Origin: JASHVB01 sp963780805
GTDB lineage: Bacteria > Pseudomonadota > Alphaproteobacteria > Acetobacterales > Acetobacteraceae
Direction: 5' to 3'
NCBI GenBank assembly: GCA_963780805.1
Contig: CAWADP010000022.1
Location: 127,115 to 191,114 of the forward strand
Length of the DNA: 64,000 nt
A program made the translations under genes and the position numbers. Below are positions 55,659-63,847 of this stretch, in pieces; position 1 is the stretch's first letter, and the number at the start of each line of letters is the position of its first letter. A model generated the notes under the pieces. It saw nothing but the letters and a program-made list of their open reading frames with translations. It was not told the DNA's origin and did not search any database.

Positions 55659-55797
55659 GGCGTGCGTCTCCGGATTTCTTACCGATGGCGTAACACGCGT
55701 GCGAAGCGGCCGGCAATGCGGCGAGGCAGCGCGTTGTGGTCGGACAGGCAATGCACATGGGGATGAAAACGGTGAAAGGCGGCGCCAGAGAAAACAA

Positions 55798-55900
55798 TAC
55801 TCCCCTCCCCTTGAGGGAGGGGTCGGGGAAAGGGGTCGACACGAGTAATTCTTGCGTTGTGACCCCCTCCCCCGACCCCTCCCACCAAGGGGAGGGGAGT
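55798..55900. repeat. REP-like palindrome, family C (large copy)
   Basis: Left arms ACTCCCCTCCCCTTG and AGGGGTCGGGG are matched by CCCCGACCCCTCCC and CAAGGGGAGGGGAGT. It sits between the divergent binding-protein and sulfotransferase genes. A single family A arm follows at 55948-55959. Confidence 0.8.
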
Positions 55901-55998
55901 TCTTTGTTGCTGGACCACCTCCCTTGCCCGATGCCTATGGGGTCAGGCCCGGCCATGACGAAGGGGCGGCGGCGACCAGATACCGTTTATCGAGTCAA

Positions 55999-57078
55999 AT
56001 GATTGCTGCCATTCTCGTACATCAACATCTTTCACTTGACTTCGCCCCTCTTGCCCATACGGTGAAAAGCATCGCTGCGAGTAACGTTTTGTTTCAGCCA
56101 GCGCCTGTCACAGAGAATCTGCAAAGCACGGCGATCGAGCCGCTGGAGCCGGCAGCCGCGCCTGCCTCCAGGCCTGTGCCGCGCGGACCGTTCAACTACG
56201 AGGATCTCCACACCAACATCGCCGCCCTGCTGGCAAAGGAACTGCTCTTTATCGGCGGTCATCCGAAGTCCGGCACGACCTGGCTGCAGGTCATGCTGAA
56301 CGCCCATCCGGAGATCAGTTGCAACGGCGAAGGACACTTGCTCAACCGCTTCGCGCCGCTGCTGGAAAACGCGCTGAAGACGCACAACCAGCTCATCGCC
56401 CGCAAGAACGGCTCGATCTTCCGCGAGTTCAAACCCTTCCCATCCTTTGACAAGAACGACTTCGCCTATCTGCTGGTGTCCTCCATCGCCCTGATGCTGT
56501 TGCGTGCCGACGACGGCGACCCGCGCGTGCGGGTGATCGGCGAGAAGACCCCGGACAACGTCCTCCACTTCACGCACCTCGCCGGTCTGCTCCCGCGCGC
56601 GAAGTTTATCCACGTCGTGCGCGATGGACGCGATTGCTCCGTGTCAGGCTGGTTCCACAACCTGCGGGTCGATCCGGAGGAAACCCGGCGCCGCTATCCG
56701 GCGATGGAGGACTTCGTCGCGTTCACAGCCAAAACCTGGAAGTCGTTCGTGCAGCGCGGCATGCAATTCTGCGCCGCGCACGCGGACCGGTGCCTGGTCG
56801 TCCGCTACGAGGACCTGCTGTCCCACCCGCTCGACACGATGCGCCGCGTGTTCCACTTTCTTGGCACCGACGTCTCGCTCGGCGTACTGCGGCGCTGCGT
56901 CGAGGAGGGCGCGTTCGAGACAATGAGCGGCGGGCGTCAGCCTGGAGCAGAGGACCGCACCTCATTCCTGCGCCAGGGCAGGGCGGGGAACTGGCGCGAG
57001 CATTTCTCGGCGGAAACCAATCGCATCTTCCTGGAAACCGCGGGCGACGTGATGAGCGCACTGCGCTATCCGCATTGA
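55999..57078 (+). CDS. Sulfotransferase family protein
   Basis: The 359-residue protein has the 5'-phosphosulfate loop GHPKSGTTWLQ (Lys90) and the 3'-phosphate-binding segment FIHVVRDGRDCSVSGW (Arg208, Ser214), the two hallmarks of PAPS-dependent sulfotransferases. The C-terminal GRAGNWREHFS is also conserved. The first 60 residues are a low-complexity extension and the start (ATG at 55999) lacks a clear ribosome site, so it may begin later. Next to a membrane glycosyltransferase, it may sulfate a surface glycan or lipid. Confidence 0.9.
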   Translation: MIAAILVHQHLSLDFAPLAHTVKSIAASNVLFQPAPVTENLQSTAIEPLEPAAAPASRPVPRGPFNYEDLHTNIAALLAKELLFIGGHPKSGTTWLQVMLNAHPEISCNGEGHLLNRFAPLLENALKTHNQLIARKNGSIFREFKPFPSFDKNDFAYLLVSSIALMLLRADDGDPRVRVIGEKTPDNVLHFTHLAGLLPRAKFIHVVRDGRDCSVSGWFHNLRVDPEETRRRYPAMEDFVAFTAKTWKSFVQRGMQFCAAHADRCLVVRYEDLLSHPLDTMRRVFHFLGTDVSLGVLRRCVEEGAFETMSGGRQPGAEDRTSFLRQGRAGNWREHFSAETNRIFLETAGDVMSALRYPH

Positions 57079-57090
57079 TGCGGGGCGTGC

Positions 57091-58308
57091 CTATCGCGCC
57101 CGCCAGACCAGAGTTGCCGACACCGCGTAGTTCCATACCACCCCGATCATCGCGCCGATCCCGCCGGCAATAGTCCACCGCACATGGCCGGCATACAGCG
57201 TCTGCGCGATGCCGATGTTGGCGATCGCGCCGACGCCGCAGACCAGCATAAACAGCAGCAGCCCGCGCCACAGCCGCGGTCCGCGCAGGCGTTGGTCGCG
57301 ATAGGTCACCGCGTTGTTCAGCTCGAAATTGAACACCATGGCTACCAAGGTCGCCACCGCCACTTCCGTCTCGAACGTCAGGCCGGCGGCCGGGCGCAGC
57401 GCCGCCAGCACGGCCAGGTTCACCAGCACGCCCAACGCGCCGACCAGCGCAAAGGAGATGAAGCGCAACGGCACCAGCCCGCCCAGCACCTTGTCGATCA
57501 GCAGCCCGGCAAACTGCGTCAGCACCAGGATATCGAGCTTGCTCTCTCCTTCCAGCCGGGCGCGGAACTGGGCGGGGATTTCCACCACCCGCAGTGGCGC
57601 GGGCGCGCTCAGCACCAGGTCGAGCAGGATCTTGAAGCCCTGGCCGGTCAGGTGGCGGGCCAGCTCCTCGAACAAGGGGCGGGGCAGCATGAAGAAGCCG
57701 CTCATCGGGTCGGACAGCGGCGTGGGCAGGAACCATTGTGCGAGGCGGATGCCGCCGCCGGACAAGGCGTGGCGCCAGCGGTTCGCCAGACCCTGGCTGT
57801 CGCCGCCTTCGACGTACCGGCTGGCCACGGCCAGGTCGTAGGTGCCGCTTTGCAGCGCCTGCAGCATCGCCGGCAGCCGCGTCTCGTCATGCTGCAGGTC
57901 GGCGTCGATCACGGCGACGAAGGCGGCGGATGAGGCCAATCCGCCCTCGATGACGGCGGACGCCAACCCGCGGCGGCCGATCCGGCGCAGGCAGCGCACC
58001 CGTGGATCGGCCTGGGCGATGCGGCGGACCTCGGCCGCGGTGCCGTCCGGGCTGTCATCGTCCACATAGATCGCCTCCCAGGCGATGCCGGCCAGGGCGG
58101 CATCCAGCCGGGCGATCATCGGGGTGAGGTTGGCGCGTTCATTGTAGCTGGGAATGACCACGCTGAGCGTGGGCGCCATGGCGGATACCGCGCGGAACCG
58201 GGCGGCCGGCGCCGGTGGGTTCAGGGCCGGTGGGTTCAGGGCCGACGGGGTTGGGGCCGACGGGGTTGGGGCCGGCGGGGCCGGGAAGGCGGCATCAGGG
58301 GAAGGCAT
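57091..58308 (-). CDS. DPM1-like family 2 glycosyltransferase fused to a GtrA-like membrane domain
   Basis: From the ATG at 58308 the protein has 405 residues; a start at 58179 (MAPTLSVVIPSYNER) is equally possible. The GT2 domain shows YVDDDSPDGT and VIDADLQHDE (DxD, metal and nucleotide sugar). About four GtrA-type helices follow (PLRFISFALVGALGVLVNLAVL). Such fusions transfer a sugar to polyprenyl phosphate and support its flipping. The region before residue 44 is a Pro/Ala linker encoded by five 15-bp repeats. The gene is convergent with the sulfotransferase gene, 12 bp between the stops. Confidence 0.92.
   Translation of the reverse strand: MPSPDAAFPAPPAPTPSAPTPSALNPPALNPPAPAARFRAVSAMAPTLSVVIPSYNERANLTPMIARLDAALAGIAWEAIYVDDDSPDGTAAEVRRIAQADPRVRCLRRIGRRGLASAVIEGGLASSAAFVAVIDADLQHDETRLPAMLQALQSGTYDLAVASRYVEGGDSQGLANRWRHALSGGGIRLAQWFLPTPLSDPMSGFFMLPRPLFEELARHLTGQGFKILLDLVLSAPAPLRVVEIPAQFRARLEGESKLDILVLTQFAGLLIDKVLGGLVPLRFISFALVGALGVLVNLAVLAALRPAAGLTFETEVAVATLVAMVFNFELNNAVTYRDQRLRGPRLWRGLLLFMLVCGVGAIANIGIAQTLYAGHVRWTIAGGIGAMIGVVWNYAVSATLVWRAR
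58211..58285 (-). repeat. 5 x 15-bp in-frame tandem repeat in the glycosyltransferase gene
   Basis: Five adjacent units, gccggtgggttcagg twice, gccgacggggttggg twice and one variant, encode repeated PAPTPSA/NPPAL units in the linker before the GT2 domain. Confidence 0.9.
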
Positions 58309-58550
58309 GCGACTCGGCCATTGTGTGCCCGGTGGACTGGTCGGACCAGACAATGGCAGGGGTGACGGGTCAAGGGATGCGGTTGAAGCAAGGCTGGCAG
58401 GCGGAATGACGATGAAAAAATCGCGTGCATTGTAAATTTTTCGACATATATACCGGGTAATCTCGCGGCAGTGACGGATTAACGTTGCTGTCACTCGCAT
58501 TTAGCTGTCCAGGCCGGCAACGGCACCTGGCCCCACAAGGACGAACCGAC

Positions 58551-59855
58551 GTGCGACTGCGTTGGCTGACCATGCTGTCTGTTGCCGTCGCCCTGGCCTG
58601 CCCCGCGGGCCGGGCGGGTGCCCAAGGCCTGTCTCCCAGCGAGATCCTGCAGCAGTTCAACGACGTGATCTTCAGCAATTTCAGCACTGACGCCGACGTC
58701 GAGGGGCGCAGCGTCATCGGCGGCAACATGACCGGCGGCGCCACCTTCGCGCTGAACGCCAACGCCGAGGCGGCGTCCGCCTTCACCGCCCTCACCGTCT
58801 ATGGCAGCGAGACAGGGACCGGAAGTTTCAACGTCGACGGTACCGGCGGCGTGGTCATCAACGGCCGCAACGCCGGCAGCCTGACATTGAACGCCGGCGG
58901 CAGCGTGTTCGTTGGCGGCAACAACACCGGGAACATGACCGCCAACAACGGCAGCGCCAGCATTGCGGTAGCGGGGCGCAACAGCGGCACGCTGAGCCTG
59001 AACGACGGCGGCAGCGTCACGATCGGCGCCGCCAACACCGCCGGGGTGACGATCAACAACGGCAGCCGTACCAGCGACAGCGTGTCGATCAACGGCAACA
59101 ACCGCGGCTATCTCACGCTGAACGCCGGCGGCACGGTGAAGGTGAATGGCAACGCCGGCAGCGGCAGCCTGAACGGTGGCAGCCTGACCTATACCGGCAG
59201 CAAAGGCAGCTGGAACCTGAATGGCGGTGCCACCGCCAGCAAAATGTCATCACTCAACCTGCCGGTACCCGGCAGCCCGCTGCCCTCCTTCGCCAGCACG
59301 TTCGAGCAACCGCTGATCGCGCTGTCGAACCAGCTTGCGGCGCTGACGCCGACCAGCACCGTGCTGACCAGCGGCAACAACGTGACGCTGGAGGCGAAGC
59401 CGGCCGCCGACGGCATTGCGGTGCTGGACATCAGCACGTCCGTGTTCCAGCCGAACGATTCGGTAAGCGTGGCGCTGAACGGCGCCAAGAGCCTCATCAT
59501 CAACCTGTCGGTCGCCGGCTGCAGCAAGGATTGCTCCTACAGCTTCCCCGACAGCGTGAACTTCCAGAACACGACCAACTATGCCGACAGCGTGCTGTGG
59601 AACGTGACCGACGTGAGCAGCCTGAGCTTCACCAATGCGTTCGGTGGTTCGGTGCTGGCGCCGTTCGCGTCGGTCACGAATACGGGCCCGATCAACGGCG
59701 ACCTGATCGCACTGTCCCTCCAGGGTGGCGGCGAGCTGCGCGACTATCCCTTCACCGGGCCGCTGCCGACGCCGGAGCCTTCCAGCCTTGCGGTGATGGC
59801 GGTCGCGCTGGCAGGAATTGGCGCGCTGCGGCGGCGGCCGCGGACTTCGCCGTAG
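58551..59855 (+). CDS. Choice-of-anchor A family PEP-CTERM protein
   Basis: From the GTG at 58551 (AAGGA upstream; ATG at 58572 is an alternative) the 434-residue product has a signal peptide (LSVAVALACPAGRAGAQ). The choice-of-anchor A opening is ILQQFNDVIFSNFSTDADVEGRSVIGGN. About 10 Gly/Asn-rich repeats such as NGRNAGSLTLNAGGSV, suggestive of a beta-helix, come next. The C terminus is a sorting signal: PEPSS, a hydrophobic helix, then RRRPR. PEP-CTERM proteins are processed by exosortase and displayed on the surface; no exosortase is in the window. Confidence 0.9.
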   Translation: MRLRWLTMLSVAVALACPAGRAGAQGLSPSEILQQFNDVIFSNFSTDADVEGRSVIGGNMTGGATFALNANAEAASAFTALTVYGSETGTGSFNVDGTGGVVINGRNAGSLTLNAGGSVFVGGNNTGNMTANNGSASIAVAGRNSGTLSLNDGGSVTIGAANTAGVTINNGSRTSDSVSINGNNRGYLTLNAGGTVKVNGNAGSGSLNGGSLTYTGSKGSWNLNGGATASKMSSLNLPVPGSPLPSFASTFEQPLIALSNQLAALTPTSTVLTSGNNVTLEAKPAADGIAVLDISTSVFQPNDSVSVALNGAKSLIINLSVAGCSKDCSYSFPDSVNFQNTTNYADSVLWNVTDVSSLSFTNAFGGSVLAPFASVTNTGPINGDLIALSLQGGGELRDYPFTGPLPTPEPSSLAVMAVALAGIGALRRRPRTSP

Positions 59856-59857
59856 CT

Positions 59858-59951
59858 GGTCCTCCCTATAGCGGTCCTCCCCTTGGTGGTCCTCCCTACA
59901 GCGGTCGGTCCTCCCCTCAGCGGTCCTCCCCTTGGCGGTCCTCCCCATAGC
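59858..59951. repeat. 6 x 15-bp tandem repeat directly after the PEP-CTERM gene
   Basis: Six units of the form GGTCCTCCC(C/T)xxxGx, with a 4-bp interruption between units 3 and 4, begin 2 nt after the stop codon. On the + strand they could encode GPPYS/GPPLG units in one frame. Confidence 0.9.
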
Positions 59952-60017
59952 CGCCTTGTACCGTAGCGGCCTTTGTAGGGCATGCTCCGGTAATGGCGCC
60001 CGCTGCGGCAGCGTCCG

Positions 60018-60497
60018 CTATAGGGGAACGCCAGTCAGGGAACGGCTGGTGCGGATGGTTTGAAGCGTCTGTACCTTGCTGACCGTGGGCGAGCCGGTCA
60101 GGCGCTGCGTCAGGTGGTTCTCATGCGCGGTGTCGCGCGCCACCAGCCTCAGCAGGAAATCGCCGCCGCCACGGATCATGTGGCACTCGCGAACCTCGGG
60201 CCAGGTGCCGACCAGGTGCTCGAAGGCGGCGAGGACGGACTCCTTCTGACTGTCCAGGCCGACGATGGCGAAGACGGTGATTTCCCAGCCGAGCCTCTGC
60301 GGGTCGGGATCGGCGTGGTAACCGCGGATGATGCCGGCTTCCTCCATGCGGCGGACACGGCGCAGGCAGGGCGGCGCGGAGATGCCGGCGCGCCGCGCCA
60401 GCTCCACGTTGGTGATGCGGCCGTCGGCCTGCAGCTCGAGCAGGATGCGGCGGTCGATAGCGTCCAGGACGGGCAGGTCGGGGGTGGGCTTCTTCAT
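60018..60497 (-). CDS. Lrp/AsnC-family transcriptional regulator
   Basis: The 159-residue protein has the Lrp winged helix (LDAIDRRILLELQADGRITNVELARRAGISAPPCLRRVRRMEEAG) and the RAM ligand-binding domain (EITVFAIVGLD, REC-HMIRGGGDFLLR). It would regulate amino-acid genes in response to an amino acid. It stands alone, divergent from nothing obvious: 254 bp separate it from the nitroreductase gene upstream. Confidence 0.93.
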   Translation of the reverse strand: MKKPTPDLPVLDAIDRRILLELQADGRITNVELARRAGISAPPCLRRVRRMEEAGIIRGYHADPDPQRLGWEITVFAIVGLDSQKESVLAAFEHLVGTWPEVRECHMIRGGGDFLLRLVARDTAHENHLTQRLTGSPTVSKVQTLQTIRTSRSLTGVPL

Positions 60498-60751
60498 TTT
60501 TGAGCGCCGCCGCGGTTCCCGCGAGCTGATCGTCGAGGGAAGCGGGCAATATTATTGCCCCGGGGCAGGCAGGCAAGCTTTGTTGCAGAGGCGGCGGGCG
60601 ATGCGGGCGCATGCTCCGTCACCGTGGGCGGAAAACCCCGGAGTTGGGCCTTTCGCCACTTGGCCGCGGCGGACGGCCCGCGCTCTGGTGCCCCGCGCGA
60701 GGGCGGGGTACCCAGCGCGAGGGCTGGCGGAATTCGCTGCGCTCTTTCGCG

Positions 60752-61339
60752 CTACAGCATGACGCAGGCTTCGTCGAAATCCAGGCGGGGGGAGCGGGGA
60801 AACACGCCGGACCAGTCGCCGCGCCCGAGGTTGACCAGGAAGTTCGACCGCCAGCCATACCCGGTCAGGAATTCCTGGTCCACCTTGTCGTTGTCAAACC
60901 CGGACATCGCTCCGGTATCCAGCCCCAATGCGCGCGCGGCTATGATCAGGTAGGCGCCTTGCAAGGTGCCGTTGCGGAACGCTGTGATTGCGGCCAGCGC
61001 GTCGTTGCTGGTGAACCACGACCCCGCATCCTGGTTGTGGGGGAACAGCTTCGGCAGCTTGTCATGGAATTTCGGGTCGTAGGCGACGATCACGGTGACT
61101 GGCGCTGCCATCGTCTTCGCCAGGTTGCCGGAGGAAAGCGCCGGCGCCAACCGTTCCTTCGCCTCCTTGGTGCGCAAGAACAGAAAGCGCCCCGGAGAGC
61201 TGTTGGCCGAGGTGGGGCCGAATTTCAGGATGTCGTAGAGCTCGTGCAAGGTCTCGTCGGAGATCGGCTCTTCGGTGAACTTGTTGTGGGTACGCGCCTC
61301 GCGGAACAACAGTTCGAGGCCGGCGGCGTCGATCGTCAT
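60752..61339 (-). CDS. Malonic semialdehyde reductase RutE/HadB-type nitroreductase
   Basis: The 195-residue protein matches the RutE/HadB group of the nitroreductase family: LLFREARTHNKFTEEPI, FGPTSANSSPGRFLFL, GAYLIIAARALGLDTGAMSGFDNDKVD and SPRLDFDEACVML. It uses FMN and NADPH to reduce 3-oxopropanoate or similar aldehydes; in E. coli this serves uracil breakdown. No other rut genes are near. The ATG has GGAG 7 nt upstream. The next upstream gene, the NFU scaffold, is on the same strand behind a family C palindrome. Confidence 0.92.
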   Translation of the reverse strand: MTIDAAGLELLFREARTHNKFTEEPISDETLHELYDILKFGPTSANSSPGRFLFLRTKEAKERLAPALSSGNLAKTMAAPVTVIVAYDPKFHDKLPKLFPHNQDAGSWFTSNDALAAITAFRNGTLQGAYLIIAARALGLDTGAMSGFDNDKVDQEFLTGYGWRSNFLVNLGRGDWSGVFPRSPRLDFDEACVML

Positions 61340-61375
61340 TCTGAGCTCCAGGTTGGAGAGGGAGGCTTTGGACTC

Positions 61376-61459
61376 GCCTCCCCTTGACGAAGGGGGGAGG
61401 GGTCGCGCGCGATCTCTCGTTTCGACCCCTCCCCGCAGCCCCTTCCGACAAGGGGAGGC
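61376..61459. repeat. REP-like palindrome, family C
   Basis: GCCTCCCCTTG at the left is complementary to CAAGGGGAGGC at the right, with nested AGGGGTCG / CGACCCCT arms. It lies between two same-strand genes. Confidence 0.8.
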
Positions 61460-61481
61460 GGAGGCCGAGGCCCGCTATCTT

Positions 61482-62042
61482 TTACAGCTCCACTTGCTCG
61501 ACCGCGACGACCTCGGGCACGTAGTGGCGCAGCATGTTCTCGATGCCGTGCTTCAGCGTGGCGCTCGAGGACGGGCAGCCGGAGCAAGAGCCCTGCATGT
61601 GCAGGCGCACGATGCCGTCGCGATAGCCGCGAAACACGATGTCGCCGCCGTCGCCGGCCACCGCAGGGCGGACCCGCGTGTCGAGCAGCTCCTTGATTTG
61701 CTCCACGATCTCCAGGTCGGCGGGGTCGATATCTTCCTCGTCCGGGTCCTCGGCGTTGCCTTCCAGCACCGGCCGGCCGGCGACGAAATGTTCCATGATC
61801 GTCGCCAGCACCTGCGGCTTCAGCGCCGGCCAGTCGATCTCGTCGGTCTTGGTGATGGTGACGAAGTCGTTGCCAAGGAACACGCGCGCGACACCCGGCA
61901 GGTCGAACAGGGCGCTGGCGAGCGGGCTGCGCACGGCAGTGGACGGAGCGGCGAAATCCGCGGTGCCCGTTTCCATCACGTAGCGGCCGGGGAGGAATTT
62001 CAAGGTCGCCGGATTGGGCGTGCCTTCGGTCTCGATGAACAT
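61482..62042 (-). CDS. NFU-type iron-sulfur cluster scaffold protein
   Basis: The 186-residue protein has the N-terminal Nfu domain (MFIETEGTPNPATLKFLPG) and the C-terminal NifU-like domain with the cluster-binding CSGCPSS (two Cys, CxxC). Such proteins receive and deliver 4Fe-4S clusters to targets such as lipoyl synthase and aconitase. The 474 bp upstream (62043-62516) show no gene. Confidence 0.94.
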   Translation of the reverse strand: MFIETEGTPNPATLKFLPGRYVMETGTADFAAPSTAVRSPLASALFDLPGVARVFLGNDFVTITKTDEIDWPALKPQVLATIMEHFVAGRPVLEGNAEDPDEEDIDPADLEIVEQIKELLDTRVRPAVAGDGGDIVFRGYRDGIVRLHMQGSCSGCPSSSATLKHGIENMLRHYVPEVVAVEQVEL

Positions 62043-62516
62043 GGCGGCCTGACCTCACGAGCTGGGGACAAACCGGACTGTGGCGGTCCGGACACGGCCT
62101 ACATCGGGCGATCGGGCGCGATTGACAAGGGGCTGCGTGGCTTTGGCGCCAGGGCTGTCTGCTGGGTGCCGGGACGACAGGGTCACCGGACCGCAGCGGT
62201 TGAAGACCTCAACTTCACCGTGCAATTCATCCGAGATATAAAGAACGGCGGTCGCGCCAGCGCCGTTCAGCGTAAATATCCAGGATCGTCGCAGGTGTCG
62301 AAGAAACCCGGTTTCGGCATCGGCTTACGGCCCACGCCCGCGCCTCCAAGCGGGCTGCCGTACGCGTGACGCGCAAGGACGTGCCCCAGGTTCGACTGGA
62401 TAAGCATCGGCCTGCAACTCCGGTCGAATGATGACGCGACAAATAGCTGAGGGTGCCAGCATGGTGCGGTCGCCGGACCGATTGGCCGCGATGCCCCGCG
62501 GTGCGACCCGGCCGAG

Positions 62517-63296
62517 TCAGGGCGGCGAACCCGGTAATGGCATTTCAGCCACCGCCTGACCAAACCAGCCCTGCGGTTGCGATGAGACGAAGCGGTTGCG
62601 GCGCTCACGTTGCTCCACGCAGGCGCGGGCCGCGTCGAACAATGCTTGCCACGTCGGCGCCCGGTCCAGATTGGCCAGCAGGCAGCGGTCGAAATAGGTG
62701 TAGGTCTGGTCGGCGCTGCAGCCGAACGAGGTGCGGTCGGCGCGCGCCGCGGTGATGACGATGCGGTTGGCGCGCTCCATCGGCGGCGCGGCGAAACTGC
62801 CGGAGAAGCAGGCCGAGACGATTGCCACGGTGGGGGCATTGCCGCAGCCGATCGCCAAGGCTCGGTCGAGCTCGCCCGGCCACAGCACCGCTCCGTCGAA
62901 CGACAGTTCGACGCCCTCTCCGCGGATCCCATGCGACGTGACATAGACGAGGCAGGCTTCGCCCGGGCCTGCCTTCATGTCCCGGATCGCGTGCAGGATA
63001 TGGCCCCAGGATGCAGAATCCGCGCCGTGCCCCGCGATCGTCGCCGGGGTCGCGCTGAGACGCGCGATTTCGTCGGGTCCGACCCCACGCTGGTGCAGCC
63101 AATCGGCCATGCTGGCCACGGCGTCGTCGAACACGCGGAGCCGGCCGTCACCCGCCACCAGCACCGCCCGCCAGTGCACCGAGGCGAGCTGAGCCGGCGT
63201 GTATCGCGGCACGGGCGGCAGTTCTGGTGCCGCCGCGCAGGCCACAACGGCAATCACGGCACCAAGCACCAGCCAAAGGCCAATCTTCGGTCGCAT
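62517..63296 (-). CDS. Peptidase C13 (legumain-like) family lipoprotein
   Basis: The 259-residue protein begins with a lipoprotein signal (LGAVIAVVAC, lipidated Cys20). Its body carries the caspase/legumain clan CD dyad: His122 in VYVTSHG and Cys163 in VSACFSGSF, each after a hydrophobic strand, as in C13 peptidases. Bacterial C13 members are little studied; cleavage after Asn or Asp in the periplasm or transpeptidation is plausible. A second Cys pair (FGCSADQ, FDRCLLAN) may form a disulfide. It has no operon partner. Confidence 0.85.
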   Translation of the reverse strand: MRPKIGLWLVLGAVIAVVACAAAPELPPVPRYTPAQLASVHWRAVLVAGDGRLRVFDDAVASMADWLHQRGVGPDEIARLSATPATIAGHGADSASWGHILHAIRDMKAGPGEACLVYVTSHGIRGEGVELSFDGAVLWPGELDRALAIGCGNAPTVAIVSACFSGSFAAPPMERANRIVITAARADRTSFGCSADQTYTYFDRCLLANLDRAPTWQALFDAARACVEQRERRNRFVSSQPQGWFGQAVAEMPLPGSPP

Positions 63297-63312
63297 GGAC
63301 TACTCCCCCAAA

Positions 63313-63357
63313 GTGGCAAACTGGGTGGCAGACCGGGTGGCAAACCCAGTGGCAGGG
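63313..63357. repeat. 12-bp tandem repeat (about 3.7 copies)
   Basis: Units of the form gtggca(a/g)ac(t/c)gg repeat with minor changes just upstream of the C13-peptidase gene start. Confidence 0.75.
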
Positions 63358-63485
63358 AGGCATTCTGCACGCCCGGCAGTCCGCACGGAGGCCGGTTCAG
63401 AGGCAGGTAGTCGACGTTTGTATACCGCATGACGGGCCTCCTCCGGACAAGACAAATTCGGACCTTGCGGCCAAGGAAGCAAGTT

Positions 63486-63604
63486 GAAACACAGATTTCA
63501 CAAATTTCACAGAAGGAAGGTCGCTGACGACGATTTCCGTAATGCGCCATGCGATCAATAGATCTGTTCAGACTTATCTGTGAATTCTGGGAAATCTGTG
63601 TTTC
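63486..63604. repeat. Imperfect 27-bp inverted repeat (REP-like, family E)
   Basis: GAAACACAGATTTCAC... at 63486 and its complement at 63578-63604 match with few differences. The 551-bp gap 63297-63847 holds this and the 12-bp array but no gene. Confidence 0.75.
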
Positions 63605-63847
63605 GGCTTAGCTTGTCTGCCCCGGAGGTCTCCGAACCGGATGCGTGGTCCAGTCGGCGCTCCGCAAACGCGGCAGGCACGGTCGCCCGCGATGTCGATC
63701 GCACTCATCCGGCGTATTCATCCCGCCGGAGCTGGTGCGAATTATCATTGCCATCGCAGCACACGACTGTCTGTCGCGGCGCGCGGGATCAACCGAACAT
63801 TAAGATAACCGTGCGCATCCTGCGTCCCGCATTGGCGCGAGGCGCAG

